The notes below the pieces were generated by a model that was not told where the DNA came from, made no database searches, and saw only the letters and a program-made list of their open reading frames with translations. Below, one piece after another: positions 27,871 to 36,316 of a DNA stretch of 64,000 bases (within the stretch, counting starts at the first letter, position 1; each line of letters begins with the position of its first letter). This DNA comes from Dokdonella sp041395345 (GTDB lineage Bacteria > Pseudomonadota > Gammaproteobacteria > Xanthomonadales > Rhodanobacteraceae). The stretch is taken from contig NZ_JAWLAR010000008.1 of NCBI RefSeq assembly GCF_041395345.1, positions 62,001 to 126,000 on the forward strand, written 5' to 3'. The translations under genes were made by a program, and so were the position numbers.

Positions 27871-28266
27871 TCAGATCGTTGCGCCGAGCAGGAACTGCCA
27901 GAGCAACAGCAGGGACATGCCGATCAGTGACGTGAGGGTCAGGATCATGCCGAAAATGCGGCCCTTGCTGGGACCGGACGAACTGGACATGCCCCAGGCA
28001 TGCAGGATGCGACCGAGAATGAACACGACGCCAAACAGATGCAGGATCCAAGGCAGGGTCTGGTTCCATTCCAGGGCGAGCATCAGGATCAGCCCGATGG
28101 GAAGATATTCCGCAGCATTGGCGTGGGCCCGTACGCGCTTGGCCAGCTCGCGGTCGCCATTGTCGCCGATGCCGATGCGCTCGCCATGTCGCCTGGCGAT
28201 GACCCGATATCCGAGCACGACGAGCAGCAGGGCGGACAGCGCCGCATAAAGTCCGGTGATATGCAT
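27871..28266 (-). CDS. MAPEG-family membrane protein
   Basis: This 131-residue protein has four transmembrane helices. The loop ERIGIGDNGDRELAKRVRAHANAAEYLP with its conserved RVRAHANAAEY is the MAPEG signature (eicosanoid and glutathione metabolism-type membrane proteins). It has GGAG seven bases before the ATG at 28266. Before the MITE inserted, the gene followed the TMEM43-like stop codon by only 21 bases, so it was probably part of the leftward operon. The bacterial substrate is unknown. Confidence 0.92.
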   Translation of the reverse strand: MHITGLYAALSALLLVVLGYRVIARRHGERIGIGDNGDRELAKRVRAHANAAEYLPIGLILMLALEWNQTLPWILHLFGVVFILGRILHAWGMSSSSGPSKGRIFGMILTLTSLIGMSLLLLWQFLLGATI

Positions 28267-28290
28267 GAGTGATCTCCGTGGAGTGGTTTA

Positions 28291-28576
28291 GGGCAACGCT
28301 GATCAAGTGGCACAATCGTCATGGCATTCAGAAGGTCTGCCAGCAGTGCTGCGAGGTGCAGTGAAGGCTGGTTGCCTTGGCAAGATTTGCGGTGCTGCTG
28401 GCGGGCCTTCTGAAAGCCACCAGTAGCAATACAAAACAATCGGTTGGGCGACACCTGTCTGCGCGCAGCTCATTGTTGCGCTGCCTTGAAGGACGGCCAG
28501 TCCATCTGCGCCAGCGCGCCGCGATCTGCACGCAGACAGGTATCGTGACGGCTGCGCCACTTGATCAGCGTTGCCC
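28291..28576. mobile_element. MITE-like non-autonomous element with TA target duplication
   Basis: This 286-bp element is bounded by 31-base inverted repeats (28291-28321 and 28546-28576) beginning GGGCAACGCTGATCAAGTGG and matching at 28 of 31 positions. It is flanked by a TA duplication at 28289-28290 and 28577-28578. Inside are two long inverted repeats, at 28327-28414 (arms start TTCAGAAGG) and 28450-28544 (arms start ACCTGTCTGCG), which would fold into two stem-loops. No ORF has coding character. A TA duplication suggests mobilisation by an IS630/Tc1-type transposase, which is not present in the window. The left TA lies within the former stop codon of the upstream gene. Confidence 0.85.
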
Positions 28577-29268
28577 TAGTTCGCCGGTTCGGCAACCAGC
28601 CGGTTCCCGACCTGCCTGCCAATCAGGGTCACGACGCCGGCCGAAACCATGCGGTAGTTGATACGCAAGTCGCCAACAGCCGGATTGAGCAGATCGTTGC
28701 CGGCAATGATCCAGCCATCGCGTTCGCTGAAACTGGCGGCCAGATTGGCCGGCAGATCTCCCAGCGTGACCCGCTTGGGCAGCATCGGCACCTCCCGCGC
28801 TACCAGATCCAGATCCGGAGCGAACGCGCCGATAAAGACCCCTTCGGCAAAAAAAGCCTGCGACGCGAAAGGAAATTCGTCCGGGTTGAGGTTGCCGAGC
28901 TGTTCCTTGAACTGCGTTGCATCGATCAATTCGGGCGACCAGCTGCTCGACTGCGTACAGGCATCGGCAATACACGTTTCCTGCCACTGATACATTTCGA
29001 CATGGCGAAACAGCACCACTGCATCAGCGTCACTGACACCCATTTCCTGATCGAAGGCCGGAAGCTTGAAACCCAGGCGGCCCTGGACACTGACCAGGCG
29101 GCCCTCGTTGAGCGGGTCGACAATGTCCGCCTCCACCGAAACCGGCACCTCCGGCGTTGCCGGTTTCTGCAGGATTCCATCCCAGCCGCCCATCATTGCA
29201 ATGGCACCAATGGCAACCAGAACCAGAATGACGATGGCCAGCGGGACGATCCGTTCCTGTGCGCTCAT
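28576..29268 (-). CDS. TMEM43-like membrane protein, short form
   Basis: The protein has 230 residues from the ATG at 29268, with AGGAAG upstream. One N-terminal membrane helix (IVPLAIVILVLVAIGAIAMM) is followed by an extracytoplasmic domain. The domain has the TMEM43 hallmarks GRLVSVQGRLGFKLP, VVLFRHVEMYQWQETC and GDLRINYRMVSAGVVTLIGR. Members I know continue with further membrane helices after this point; this one stops at AEPAN. The stop codon TAG is made from the TA target duplication plus the first base of the MITE. The pre-insertion sequence would read TAA, so the MITE did not shorten it. Confidence 0.75.
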   Translation of the reverse strand: MSAQERIVPLAIVILVLVAIGAIAMMGGWDGILQKPATPEVPVSVEADIVDPLNEGRLVSVQGRLGFKLPAFDQEMGVSDADAVVLFRHVEMYQWQETCIADACTQSSSWSPELIDATQFKEQLGNLNPDEFPFASQAFFAEGVFIGAFAPDLDLVAREVPMLPKRVTLGDLPANLAASFSERDGWIIAGNDLLNPAVGDLRINYRMVSAGVVTLIGRQVGNRLVAEPAN

Positions 29269-29381
29269 GGGTGGCTTCCTAGTCCGAAGATCGCGAAAAG
29301 GCACGCATGGATCGCACCACGAAGGGAGTGCTGGCTGATTCCTGCGACCTCATCAATTGTCCGGGCTGCTTGCGCAAACGT

Positions 29382-29873
29382 TCAGGCCGATTTCGGGATC
29401 AAAACGGAAACGGCATCGATCTGCAACTCGGTTTCCTGTGCCGGTTTCGCGCCTTCCTTTTCCAGGTGCCCGATTTCATCGGCACTGAGCTTCTTCTCGA
29501 TTAGGGTGCCGTACACCACCACCGGCCCACTCGTATTCCTGGGCACACCGAAACTGTGATCGTGCATGTTCACGCGTGCATAGCGGCCGTTCTCGCCGGT
29601 CAGGACCACCCAGCAACCCGAGTTCTGGCAGACCTCGGTTACCCGGCCACTGAATGCACCGGGCTTTCCGGCGTACTCGGAAACGTTGCCTGCGACCGCA
29701 TCGATGCTGACTGCTGTCGGCATCGGATCCGGCATCGGCGTGCCGTAGACATCGCCGGCAGCGGTTTGCTCGACCGGGGCCGTGGCCATGGCCTTCTTCT
29801 GGTGCCTGTCGGCACCCTCGTCAGCGAAGGCAGGCGCGCTCAGAAGCAGGCAAAACAGAATGGCAGCTCGCAT
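29382..29873 (-). CDS. Exported DUF4920 protein
   Basis: The protein has 163 residues from the ATG at 29873, which has GGAGAAG upstream. A signal peptide (AAILFCLLLSAPAFA) is followed by a DUF4920-type beta-barrel-like domain. The conserved core is FSGRVTEVCQNSGCWVVLTG, containing the Cys-x4-Cys pair, then RVNMHDHSFGVPRNTSGPVVVYGTL. The family is related to OB-fold proteins that may bind metal or thiols in the periplasm, but the function is not established. It sits in the leftward run, 34 bases after the MBL-hydrolase gene. Confidence 0.85.
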   Translation of the reverse strand: MRAAILFCLLLSAPAFADEGADRHQKKAMATAPVEQTAAGDVYGTPMPDPMPTAVSIDAVAGNVSEYAGKPGAFSGRVTEVCQNSGCWVVLTGENGRYARVNMHDHSFGVPRNTSGPVVVYGTLIEKKLSADEIGHLEKEGAKPAQETELQIDAVSVLIPKSA

Positions 29874-29907
29874 GAATCTTCTCCTGTTCACTATCGAATG
29901 CATTGTC

Positions 29908-30777
29908 TCAGGCGGCCAGGGACCATGCCACAACGCTGGCTCGCTCGTCGGTGGTGCTGAAGCGCCCCTTGTCGTCACGACTGACCGAAGCCATCGCGCA
30001 GCCGGAATCATGGGTGAAGAAAAGTCGCACATTGCGCGCCAGCTTGTCTTCGAGGAATGCCTTCTTCTCGTCGATCAGAAGCTCCGGATAGCGGTCATAA
30101 CCCATCGTGATCGGCAAATGCACCCAGGGCCGGCCCGGGATCAGGTCCGCGCAGAAGACCACACCGCCTTGTTCGGACACGATCTCTGCCAGCATCAGGC
30201 CCGGCGTATGGCCGTTTGAAATCTCGAAGCGCACGGCATCGCCCAATGCTTTCGAACGCGGACCGTCGACGATTTCGAGCCGGCCACTGTCGATCAGCAA
30301 CTGGGGCAACTCCGCAATAAACGAGGCGCGATCGCGCGGATGCGGATGCAGCGCACGCTGCCAGTGTTCGGCGCCGACCACGAAGGTCGCGTTCGGAAAC
30401 AGCAGCGAAGGCGCCTGCCCTTCCTGCCATGCCGCGAGCAGCCCGCCCGCATGGTCGAAATGCAGATGCGAGAGAACCACGACATCGATGTCGGCGTGAT
30501 CGAACCCGGCCTCGGCAAGCGAATCGAGCAGCACGTGGTTCGACTCGACGACGCCAAAGCGCTGCCTCAGCTTCGGCTCGAAGAACGCACCGATTCCGGT
30601 TTCAAACAACACCGTCTTGCCGTCCAGATCGTCGGCCAGCAAGGCCCGACAGGCCAGCGGTATGCCGTTGGATTCATCGGCGGCAATCCACTGCTGCCAG
30701 ACCGCCTTCGGCGCGTTGCCGAACATGGCACCGCCGTCGAGTCGTTGCGAGTTTCCGATGATCGACCAGAGCTTCAT
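29908..30777 (-). CDS. Cytosolic MBL-fold metallo-hydrolase
   Basis: This 289-residue protein has no signal peptide. The metal-binding motif is in VVLSHLHFDHAGGLLAAW (about 100-117), with a further His in ISNGHTPGLML, Asp in FCADLIPGRPW and a late His in FFTHDSGC. It resembles the N-acyl homoserine lactonase/quinolonase-type MBL group (ALADDLDGKTVLFETGIG-like front part), but the substrate cannot be assigned. It starts 12 bases after the gamma-glutamyltransferase gene and is in the same leftward operon. Confidence 0.9.
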   Translation of the reverse strand: MKLWSIIGNSQRLDGGAMFGNAPKAVWQQWIAADESNGIPLACRALLADDLDGKTVLFETGIGAFFEPKLRQRFGVVESNHVLLDSLAEAGFDHADIDVVVLSHLHFDHAGGLLAAWQEGQAPSLLFPNATFVVGAEHWQRALHPHPRDRASFIAELPQLLIDSGRLEIVDGPRSKALGDAVRFEISNGHTPGLMLAEIVSEQGGVVFCADLIPGRPWVHLPITMGYDRYPELLIDEKKAFLEDKLARNVRLFFTHDSGCAMASVSRDDKGRFSTTDERASVVAWSLAA

Positions 30778-30789
30778 GAATGATCCAGA

Positions 30790-32646
30790 CTACTGCACCT
30801 TGCCGCTGCTCATTTCCTCGCGCGGATCCGAGCCTGCGTGAAGCTCGTTGGTCGCCCGATCCCAGCTGACCATGTTCATCAGGCCCCAGGTGCGCTCGGC
30901 ATCGTTGATGATGTGCCCCATTTCCTGCAGGGCCGCCGTTTCCTCGCGCGTGAACGCGTCCGGTTCGGCCGACACCACGTCCGGAAGGTACTGGTGGTGA
31001 TAGCGCGGGTTGGCCACCACCTTTTCCGGCAACTCTCCTTCGATGAAGGCCTGGATACCTTCGAATACCATTGTGATGATGCGGCTGCCGCCCGGTGTAC
31101 CAATCACGCCGACGCGCTCCTTGCCGATCACGAAGCTCGGCGTCATCGACGACAGCGGGCGCCGACCCGCAGCCGGTGCATTGGCTTCCCCGCCGACCAG
31201 GCCGAACGCATTGGGCTGCCCTGGCAGCAAGGCGAAATCATCCATTTCGTTGTTGAGCACGAAACCGGTCCCGGGCACCACGAATCCCGATCCGAGGGTC
31301 AGGTTGACGGTCTTGGTCACCGAAGCCATGTTGCCCTCGGCATCGATGATCGAATAGTGCGTGGTGTGCTCGGATTCCACCGGCGGCATGTAGCCCGGCA
31401 GCATGTCGCTGGGGGTCGCCTTTTCCGGATGAATCGAGGCGCGCAGGCCGGCGGCATACAAGGGACTGAGCAGCTCGGCGACCGGCATCGTCACGTAGTC
31501 CGGATCGCCCAGGTATTCCGCGCGGTCGCGATACGCACGTCGCATCGCTTCGACACCGAGATGGACCTTGTGCACGCGATCCATCGTGGCCAGATCGTAA
31601 CCGGCCAGCATGTTGAACATCTCGCCCAGCGCGATGCCGCCCGAAGACGGCGGCGGCGCGGTGACGATCTGCCAGCCGCGGTAATCCAGGGTGATCGGAT
31701 CGCGTTCCTTGACCGTGTAGCTGGCCAGGTCTTCCAGCGTCCAGATACCGCCCGCCTCGCGCACGGCATCGACCATGCGCCTGGCGAAATCGCCGTGATA
31801 GAAACCCTGGTTGCCCTGGCTGGCGATCAGTTCGAGCGTGGTGGCGATGTCCGGATTCTTCCAGATGCTGCCTACCGCGGGCGCCTGGCCATTCACCAAG
31901 TACAGCGCAACCGATGCAGGCCAGCGCTCGATGACGGGCTTGCGCCGCTCGATCGAGGCATTCAGGCGCGGATAGACCGGGAAGCCTTCGCGCGCGATGC
32001 GCATGGCCGGCGCCATGGATTTCTCGAGACCGAGCTTTCCGTATTTTTCGGCCAGCCAGACATAGGCGGCCGGCTCACCGGGAATTCCGGCAGAAAGAGG
32101 CCCGTTGATCGACTTGTCGCGGTCGAGCTTGCCTTCTGCATCGGCCCAGAGCTCGCCCTTGCTGGCCGCCGGCGCGGTTTCGCGCGCATCAAGAAAGAAA
32201 TTCCTGCCATCGCTGGCCCGGTGCAGCAGGAAGAACGCGCCGCCGCCGATGCCCGAGCTGGAAGGTTCGATCACGGCCAGGGTCGACCCGACCGCAATCG
32301 CGGCATCAAAGGCATTGCCGCCCGCGGCAAGCACTTCGAGCCCCGCATCGGTCGCCAGCTGGTGGGAACTCGCAACAGCCGACTTGCCCGGGCCACCGGT
32401 CAGCTTGCTCGCCACACCGGTTGCAGGCGCGAGCGTCGAGGATGCCGGCGCAGCAGCCGCCTGTTCGCCGGTTCCGGCGGGTGTTGCAGCCGTCCGCTGT
32501 TCCGTTTCAGCTCCCTGGCAGGCAACCAGGACCAGGCAGGCCGCGACAAGGACCAGGCTGAGGCAACGCCGCATTGGTCTTTGCTCGTCACCCCGGCGCG
32601 GGTTCGCAGGGACTGACGGCTTGATGAAAGATGCCTTGAATTTCAT
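30790..32646 (-). CDS. ggt: Gamma-glutamyltransferase (lipoprotein)
   Basis: The protein has 618 residues if started at the ATG at 32646, which overlaps the ferredoxin stop codon (ATGA) and has GGAG nearby; an ATG at 32574 would give a more compact signal peptide but has no clear ribosome site. The signal region ends in the lipobox LVAC, so the enzyme should be lipid-anchored in the periplasm. It is an N-terminal nucleophile hydrolase that self-cleaves; the expected nucleophile is Thr428 in ESEHTTHYSI. Substrate-binding GGG and SSGIGGGAFF (about 130-139) and GSRIIT are present. It cleaves gamma-glutamyl bonds of glutathione. Confidence 0.94.
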   Translation of the reverse strand: MKFKASFIKPSVPANPRRGDEQRPMRRCLSLVLVAACLVLVACQGAETEQRTAATPAGTGEQAAAAPASSTLAPATGVASKLTGGPGKSAVASSHQLATDAGLEVLAAGGNAFDAAIAVGSTLAVIEPSSSGIGGGAFFLLHRASDGRNFFLDARETAPAASKGELWADAEGKLDRDKSINGPLSAGIPGEPAAYVWLAEKYGKLGLEKSMAPAMRIAREGFPVYPRLNASIERRKPVIERWPASVALYLVNGQAPAVGSIWKNPDIATTLELIASQGNQGFYHGDFARRMVDAVREAGGIWTLEDLASYTVKERDPITLDYRGWQIVTAPPPSSGGIALGEMFNMLAGYDLATMDRVHKVHLGVEAMRRAYRDRAEYLGDPDYVTMPVAELLSPLYAAGLRASIHPEKATPSDMLPGYMPPVESEHTTHYSIIDAEGNMASVTKTVNLTLGSGFVVPGTGFVLNNEMDDFALLPGQPNAFGLVGGEANAPAAGRRPLSSMTPSFVIGKERVGVIGTPGGSRIITMVFEGIQAFIEGELPEKVVANPRYHHQYLPDVVSAEPDAFTREETAALQEMGHIINDAERTWGLMNMVSWDRATNELHAGSDPREEMSSGKVQ

Positions 32647-32900
32647 GCGCTCTCCGTGCCGGTCAATGCGGCGTACTTGGCCAGCAGTTGCTCGGGCGTT
32701 TCGGGATGTTGCGGATCAAGAATGATGCACTCGACCGGGCACACCTCGACGCATTGCGGGACATCGAAATGACCCACGCACTCGGTGCAGCTGGACGGCG
32801 CGATCTCGTAGATCTCGCGCCCCATTGCTATCGCGGTGTTCGGACAGACCGGCTCGCAGACATCACAGTTGATGCATTGATCGGTGATCTTGAGCGCCAT
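32643..32900 (-). CDS. fdx: YfhL-type 2[4Fe-4S] ferredoxin
   Basis: This 85-residue protein has two cysteine clusters: CINCDVCEPVCP (about 9-20) and CTECVGHFDVPQCVEVCP (about 38-55). The second has the longer loop (VGHFDVPQ) seen in YfhL and related Allochromatium-type ferredoxins, which bind two 4Fe-4S clusters with very low potentials. It is next to coaD, as in many gammaproteobacteria, and its stop overlaps the start of ggt. Its electron partner is not known. Confidence 0.95.
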   Translation of the reverse strand: MALKITDQCINCDVCEPVCPNTAIAMGREIYEIAPSSCTECVGHFDVPQCVEVCPVECIILDPQHPETPEQLLAKYAALTGTESA

Positions 32901-32944
32901 TGCGGTGCAGGCTTGCGCGCGGCCTGAAGCCGCGCGCGGGCCGA

Positions 32945-33457
32945 TTACTTCATCTCGGCGAACTTGTAGGTGGCGCCCGTTCTCGCCAGGGCTTCCTGGA
33001 CACGATCGCTGTCGGCCTGTGTTCCGACGAACAGGACGGTAACGTCCTTGAAGGTGCCATCACCGGCATCCTGAAACGCGTCGATGATCAGGTTGGCCGT
33101 GGTGGCGGAATCCGGGCCACCGAAGGCGAGCATGTTGCCGGGCAGCACGCCGCGCGAAACCGCGAGGCTGACGTTGTCGAGCTGGTTGCTGCGATCGACC
33201 TCGGCCTTGCCGTCGGTGCCACCGGGCACGAAATACATGTACGGACGATTGCTCTTGACGCCCTGCATGTTCTGCATGACGACCGCAGCCAGGTACTTCT
33301 TCCAGTCCGCCGCCGGCGAACCTGCGGGCGGCACGGCAACGACCTCGACGGTTTCCTCGACCACCGCCGCCTGTTCGGTTTCCTTCTCGCCGCATGCCGA
33401 CAGCATCAGTGTCATCGCGCAGGTGGCAAGAAAGAGGGAGAGACTCTTGTTAAGCAT
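32945..33457 (-). CDS. Small lipoprotein of unknown function
   Basis: The protein has 170 residues from the ATG at 33457, with AGGAG 9 bases upstream; the longer frame to 33883 overlaps coaD and is not coding. A lipoprotein signal (LFLATCAMTLMLSAC) is followed by a glutamate- and valine-rich linker (EKETEQAAVVEETVEVV). A compact domain follows, with PYMYFVPGGTDGKAEVDRSN and KDVTVLFVGTQADSDRVQEAL. The alternation of strands and helices suggests an alpha/beta sandwich. I do not recognise the family. It lies between coaD and the ferredoxin gene in the leftward operon. Confidence 0.75.
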   Translation of the reverse strand: MLNKSLSLFLATCAMTLMLSACGEKETEQAAVVEETVEVVAVPPAGSPAADWKKYLAAVVMQNMQGVKSNRPYMYFVPGGTDGKAEVDRSNQLDNVSLAVSRGVLPGNMLAFGGPDSATTANLIIDAFQDAGDGTFKDVTVLFVGTQADSDRVQEALARTGATYKFAEMK

Positions 33458-33534
33458 GGTTTTGACTCCTATCGGGGTAGGGTTGAGGATACTCTGAACA
33501 AGTCCGCCAGGGTGCGGAACTGTGCAGAATGCCC

Positions 33535-34032
33535 TCAGGTCCAGCGTCGGGCCAAGGCCTGCTGGACAACCGGATGGACGAATCCGGAAACATCGCCACC
33601 CAGGCGCGCGATTTCGCGCACCAGCGACGAGGAAATGAAACTGTACTGTTCGGACGGAGTAAGGAACATCGTCTCGGCCAGCGGTATCAGATGGCGATTC
33701 ATGCTGGCCAGCTGGAATTCGTATTCGAAATCCGACACGGCACGCAGGCCGCGCAGGATCACCCCGGCCTCGATCTCGTTGACGAAATTGGCCAGCAGGG
33801 TCGCAAACCCACGCACCTTGACATTCTCGACCCCTGCCAGGGCCTCCCGGGCCATGTTCAGTCGCTGATCCAGGGTGAAGCACGGCCCCTTGCTCTGGCT
33901 GTCCGCAATCGCCACCACTAGCCGGTCAAACAGCGGCGCCGCCCGCATCACCAGGTCGATGTGACCATTGGTAATCGGATCGAAGGTGCCGGGATAAACC
34001 GCGACACGTGAGCGGGACGAGGGAACGGGCAT
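33535..34032 (-). CDS. coaD: Phosphopantetheine adenylyltransferase
   Basis: This 165-residue cytosolic enzyme makes dephospho-CoA from 4'-phosphopantetheine and ATP, the penultimate step in coenzyme A synthesis. It has the nucleotidyl-transferase HxGH-type motif in YPGTFDPITNGHIDLV (about 13-28), the ILRGLRAVSDFEYEFQLA stretch (about 92-109) and the ISSSLVREIA motif (about 132-141). The length matches the family. It is transcribed leftward after rsmD, from which it is separated by 259 bases that hold a large palindromic repeat. Confidence 0.98.
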   Translation of the reverse strand: MPVPSSRSRVAVYPGTFDPITNGHIDLVMRAAPLFDRLVVAIADSQSKGPCFTLDQRLNMAREALAGVENVKVRGFATLLANFVNEIEAGVILRGLRAVSDFEYEFQLASMNRHLIPLAETMFLTPSEQYSFISSSLVREIARLGGDVSGFVHPVVQQALARRWT

Positions 34033-34177
34033 TGCCCACCTGAGTAGCCGAAGTGACCCACCTAGCTTAGCGGAATCGCCCGTTTACCACGATAGAACGC
34101 GCTGCGGGCGCCAAAACGACAAGGTTTGCAACGAGAAACGGAATCAAGCGCCTCTCGACCTCACTCAAATCGCTGCT

Positions 34178-34259
34178 GTAGGAGGCCCGTCAGGGGCGAT
34201 GCTCTGGTCCAGGAGGGCCAGCGGACCAACCGACGCATCGCCCCTGCCGGGCCTCCTAC
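34178..34259. repeat. 82-bp palindromic repeat, GTAGGAGGCCC type
   Basis: Two 25-base arms, 34178-34202 and 34235-34259, are inverted copies with one mismatch; the left arm begins GTAGGAGGCCCGTCAGGGGC. A 32-base spacer separates them. Related single arms occur at 38056-38080 and, more divergent, at 61380-61405. It sits in the rsmD-coaD spacer and would form a strong hairpin in a transcript. Confidence 0.88.
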
Positions 34260-34291
34260 GGTCGAGCCGAAGATCGGCGCACCGCTTGAGG

Positions 34292-34867
34292 TCAACCGCC
34301 ACCCCGCCGATACAAACCAAACTGCACCTCGCCCGCCTGCCCGTCACGGTGCCTGGCCCAATTCTCCGGCAACTCGATCGAACGTCCGCGCGGCGCCTCG
34401 ACATAGATCCAGGCATTCGGCGCCAGCCAGCCATTCGCATCCAGCCGCCGCGCGGCCTCGGCCCAGAGATCCCCGGCAAACGGGGGATCCAGAAAAACCA
34501 GATCAAACGGCTTCGTCGCATGCGCCAGCCAGCCCAGCGCGTCTGCATTGACCACCGAAACCCCATCCAGCTTCAATCGCGCCAGGGTGGCCTCCAGCTG
34601 CCGGGCCTGATCGCGGTCGCGCTCGACAAACACGCACTCCCCGGCACCGCGCGAACGCGCCTCAATGCCGAGGGCACCGGTGCCGGCGAACAGATCGAGG
34701 CAACGCGCGCCCTCGATCATCGGCGAGAGCCAGTTGAACAGGGTTTCCCGAATCCGGTCGCTGGTCGGGCGCAAGCCCTCCATGTCGGCCACATCGATGC
34801 GGCTGCCACGAAGATTCCCGCCAATGATGCGGAGTTTCCCGGGACTACGGTTCCTCGCTTGCGGCAT
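34292..34867 (-). CDS. rsmD: 16S rRNA (guanine966-N2)-methyltransferase
   Basis: This 191-residue cytosolic methyltransferase modifies G966 of 16S rRNA on the 30S subunit using S-adenosylmethionine. It has the N-terminal GKLRIIGGNLRGSRIDV, LRPTSDRIRETLFNWLSP (about 33-50), the AdoMet motif CLDLFAGTGALGIEA (about 56-70) and the catalytic DPPF in VFLDPPFAGDLW (about 123-134). It diverges from ftsY as is common in proteobacteria. Confidence 0.97.
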   Translation of the reverse strand: MPQARNRSPGKLRIIGGNLRGSRIDVADMEGLRPTSDRIRETLFNWLSPMIEGARCLDLFAGTGALGIEARSRGAGECVFVERDRDQARQLEATLARLKLDGVSVVNADALGWLAHATKPFDLVFLDPPFAGDLWAEAARRLDANGWLAPNAWIYVEAPRGRSIELPENWARHRDGQAGEVQFGLYRRGGG

Positions 34868-34944
34868 GGTCGGGCACGTTCATTCGGGGGTTCACCAACA
34901 GGGTGATAGCATGCCGCGCATCCACCCTCCTAGCCACACCCCCG

Positions 34945-36099
34945 ATGCTCAAGTTCTGGAAAAAGAAGCCCGCTGCCGAACCCGAATCCCCGGACAAGCC
35001 TGCCGAATCAGGCCCGGACGACGATTCAGACAGCACAGGCCGCATTACGGAAGAACAACCCGCACTGCGTCCGCCGTTTACCGAAATTCCGATCGACCTC
35101 GCCATCACGGACCAGCAACCGGTCGACCCGCGCCTGCTCGCGGCAGCCGAACCGGAAGCCGGGAAGCCCGAGCCTGCCGCGAAAACCTGGCGCGATCGGC
35201 TGTCCGGCAGCGGTTTCTCGAAAGGCCTGGGCGGCCTGTTCGCGCGCAATCCGAAGCTCGATGAGAACCTGCTCGACGAACTCGAAACCTGCCTGATCAG
35301 CGCCGATGTCGGCATCACCGCATCCACCGAGATGGTCGAGGAACTGCGCGGACGCGTCGCCAAACGCGAATTCGCCGACGCCGATGCCCTGCTCGGCGCA
35401 TTGCGCAAGCGTCTCGTCGAATTGCTGAAACCGGTCGAGAAGCCCCTCGACGTGAGTGGCCACAAGCCCTTCGTGCTGCTGATGGTCGGCGTCAACGGCG
35501 TCGGCAAGACCACCACGATCGGCAAGATCGCGCGCCGTCTGCTGCACCAGCAACACGAAATCATGCTGGCGGCCGGCGACACCTTCCGCGCCGCCGCGGT
35601 CGAGCAGTTGCAGACCTGGGGCCAGCGCAATGGCGTGCACGTGATCTCGCAAGGCTCCGGCGCCGACTCGGCCAGCGTCATCTTCGATGCGCTGCAGGCC
35701 GCACGCTCGCGCAAGGTCGACGTGCTCATCGCCGACACCGCCGGCCGCCTGCACACCCAATCCGGACTGATGGACGAACTCGGCAAGATCCGCCGCGTAC
35801 TCGCCAAGATCGATCCCGAAGCACCGCACGAAGTGCTCATGGTCATCGACGGCACCACCGGCCAGAATGCCATCGCCCAGCTCAAGCACTTCCGCGAAGC
35901 CATCGGCGTCACCGGCCTCGTCGTGACCAAGCTCGATGGCACCGCCAAGGGTGGCGTCGTCTTCGCCCTGGCCCGCGAATTCAACCTTCCGATCCGTTTC
36001 CTCGGCCTCGGCGAAGGCGCCGAAGACCTCCGCGTCTTCAACGCCCAAGCCTTCGTCGACGGCCTGCTGCCGGCATCGCTGGCCAAAACGGACCATTGA
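34945..36099 (+). CDS. ftsY: Signal recognition particle receptor FtsY
   Basis: The protein has 384 residues from the ATG at 34945; a GTG at 34903 would add 14 residues with no coding support. The N-terminal acidic A domain (about 1-90, rich in E, D and P) is followed by the helical N domain and the SRP-type G domain. Visible motifs are GVNGVGKTTTIGKIA (P loop), DTFRAAAVEQLQTWG, DTAGRLHTQSGLMDEL, TKLDGTAKGGVVFALA and FLGLGEGAEDLRVF. It docks ribosome-bound SRP at the inner membrane and passes nascent chains to the translocon. Confidence 0.98.
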   Translation: MLKFWKKKPAAEPESPDKPAESGPDDDSDSTGRITEEQPALRPPFTEIPIDLAITDQQPVDPRLLAAAEPEAGKPEPAAKTWRDRLSGSGFSKGLGGLFARNPKLDENLLDELETCLISADVGITASTEMVEELRGRVAKREFADADALLGALRKRLVELLKPVEKPLDVSGHKPFVLLMVGVNGVGKTTTIGKIARRLLHQQHEIMLAAGDTFRAAAVEQLQTWGQRNGVHVISQGSGADSASVIFDALQAARSRKVDVLIADTAGRLHTQSGLMDELGKIRRVLAKIDPEAPHEVLMVIDGTTGQNAIAQLKHFREAIGVTGLVVTKLDGTAKGGVVFALAREFNLPIRFLGLGEGAEDLRVFNAQAFVDGLLPASLAKTDH

Positions 36100-36190
36100 T
36101 CAACTCGAAGGCGATATTCAACCAACCCCAAACCGTTCGCCCTGTGCCTGTCGAAGGGCACTCCAGCAAGCAGCAAGCTACACCGCAATG

Positions 36191-36304
36191 CTTCCCTTCT
36201 CCCCCCGGGGGAAGGTGCCCGCAGGGCGGATGGGGGTACGCACTCGCATGACACATCCGGCCGTGCCGAACCCTCACCCCAACCTCTTTCCCGAGGGGAG
36301 AGGG
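36191..36304. repeat. Intergenic repeat in the ftsY-mutY spacer
   Basis: A palindrome CCTTCTCCCCCCGGGGGAAGG (36195-36214) is followed by GGTGCCCGCAGGGCGGATGG and, at about 36271-36304, a degenerate inverted copy (CCCTCACCCC and CCCGAGGGGAGAGGGA). It resembles the CCTTCTCCCGC repeat family. It ends close to the mutY ribosome-binding region. Confidence 0.65.
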
Positions 36305-36316
36305 ACTGAAAAGCCC

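Noticed and set aside
30838..32616. 592-codon plus-strand frame opposite ggt
   Set aside because: The gamma-glutamyltransferase on the minus strand is unambiguous.
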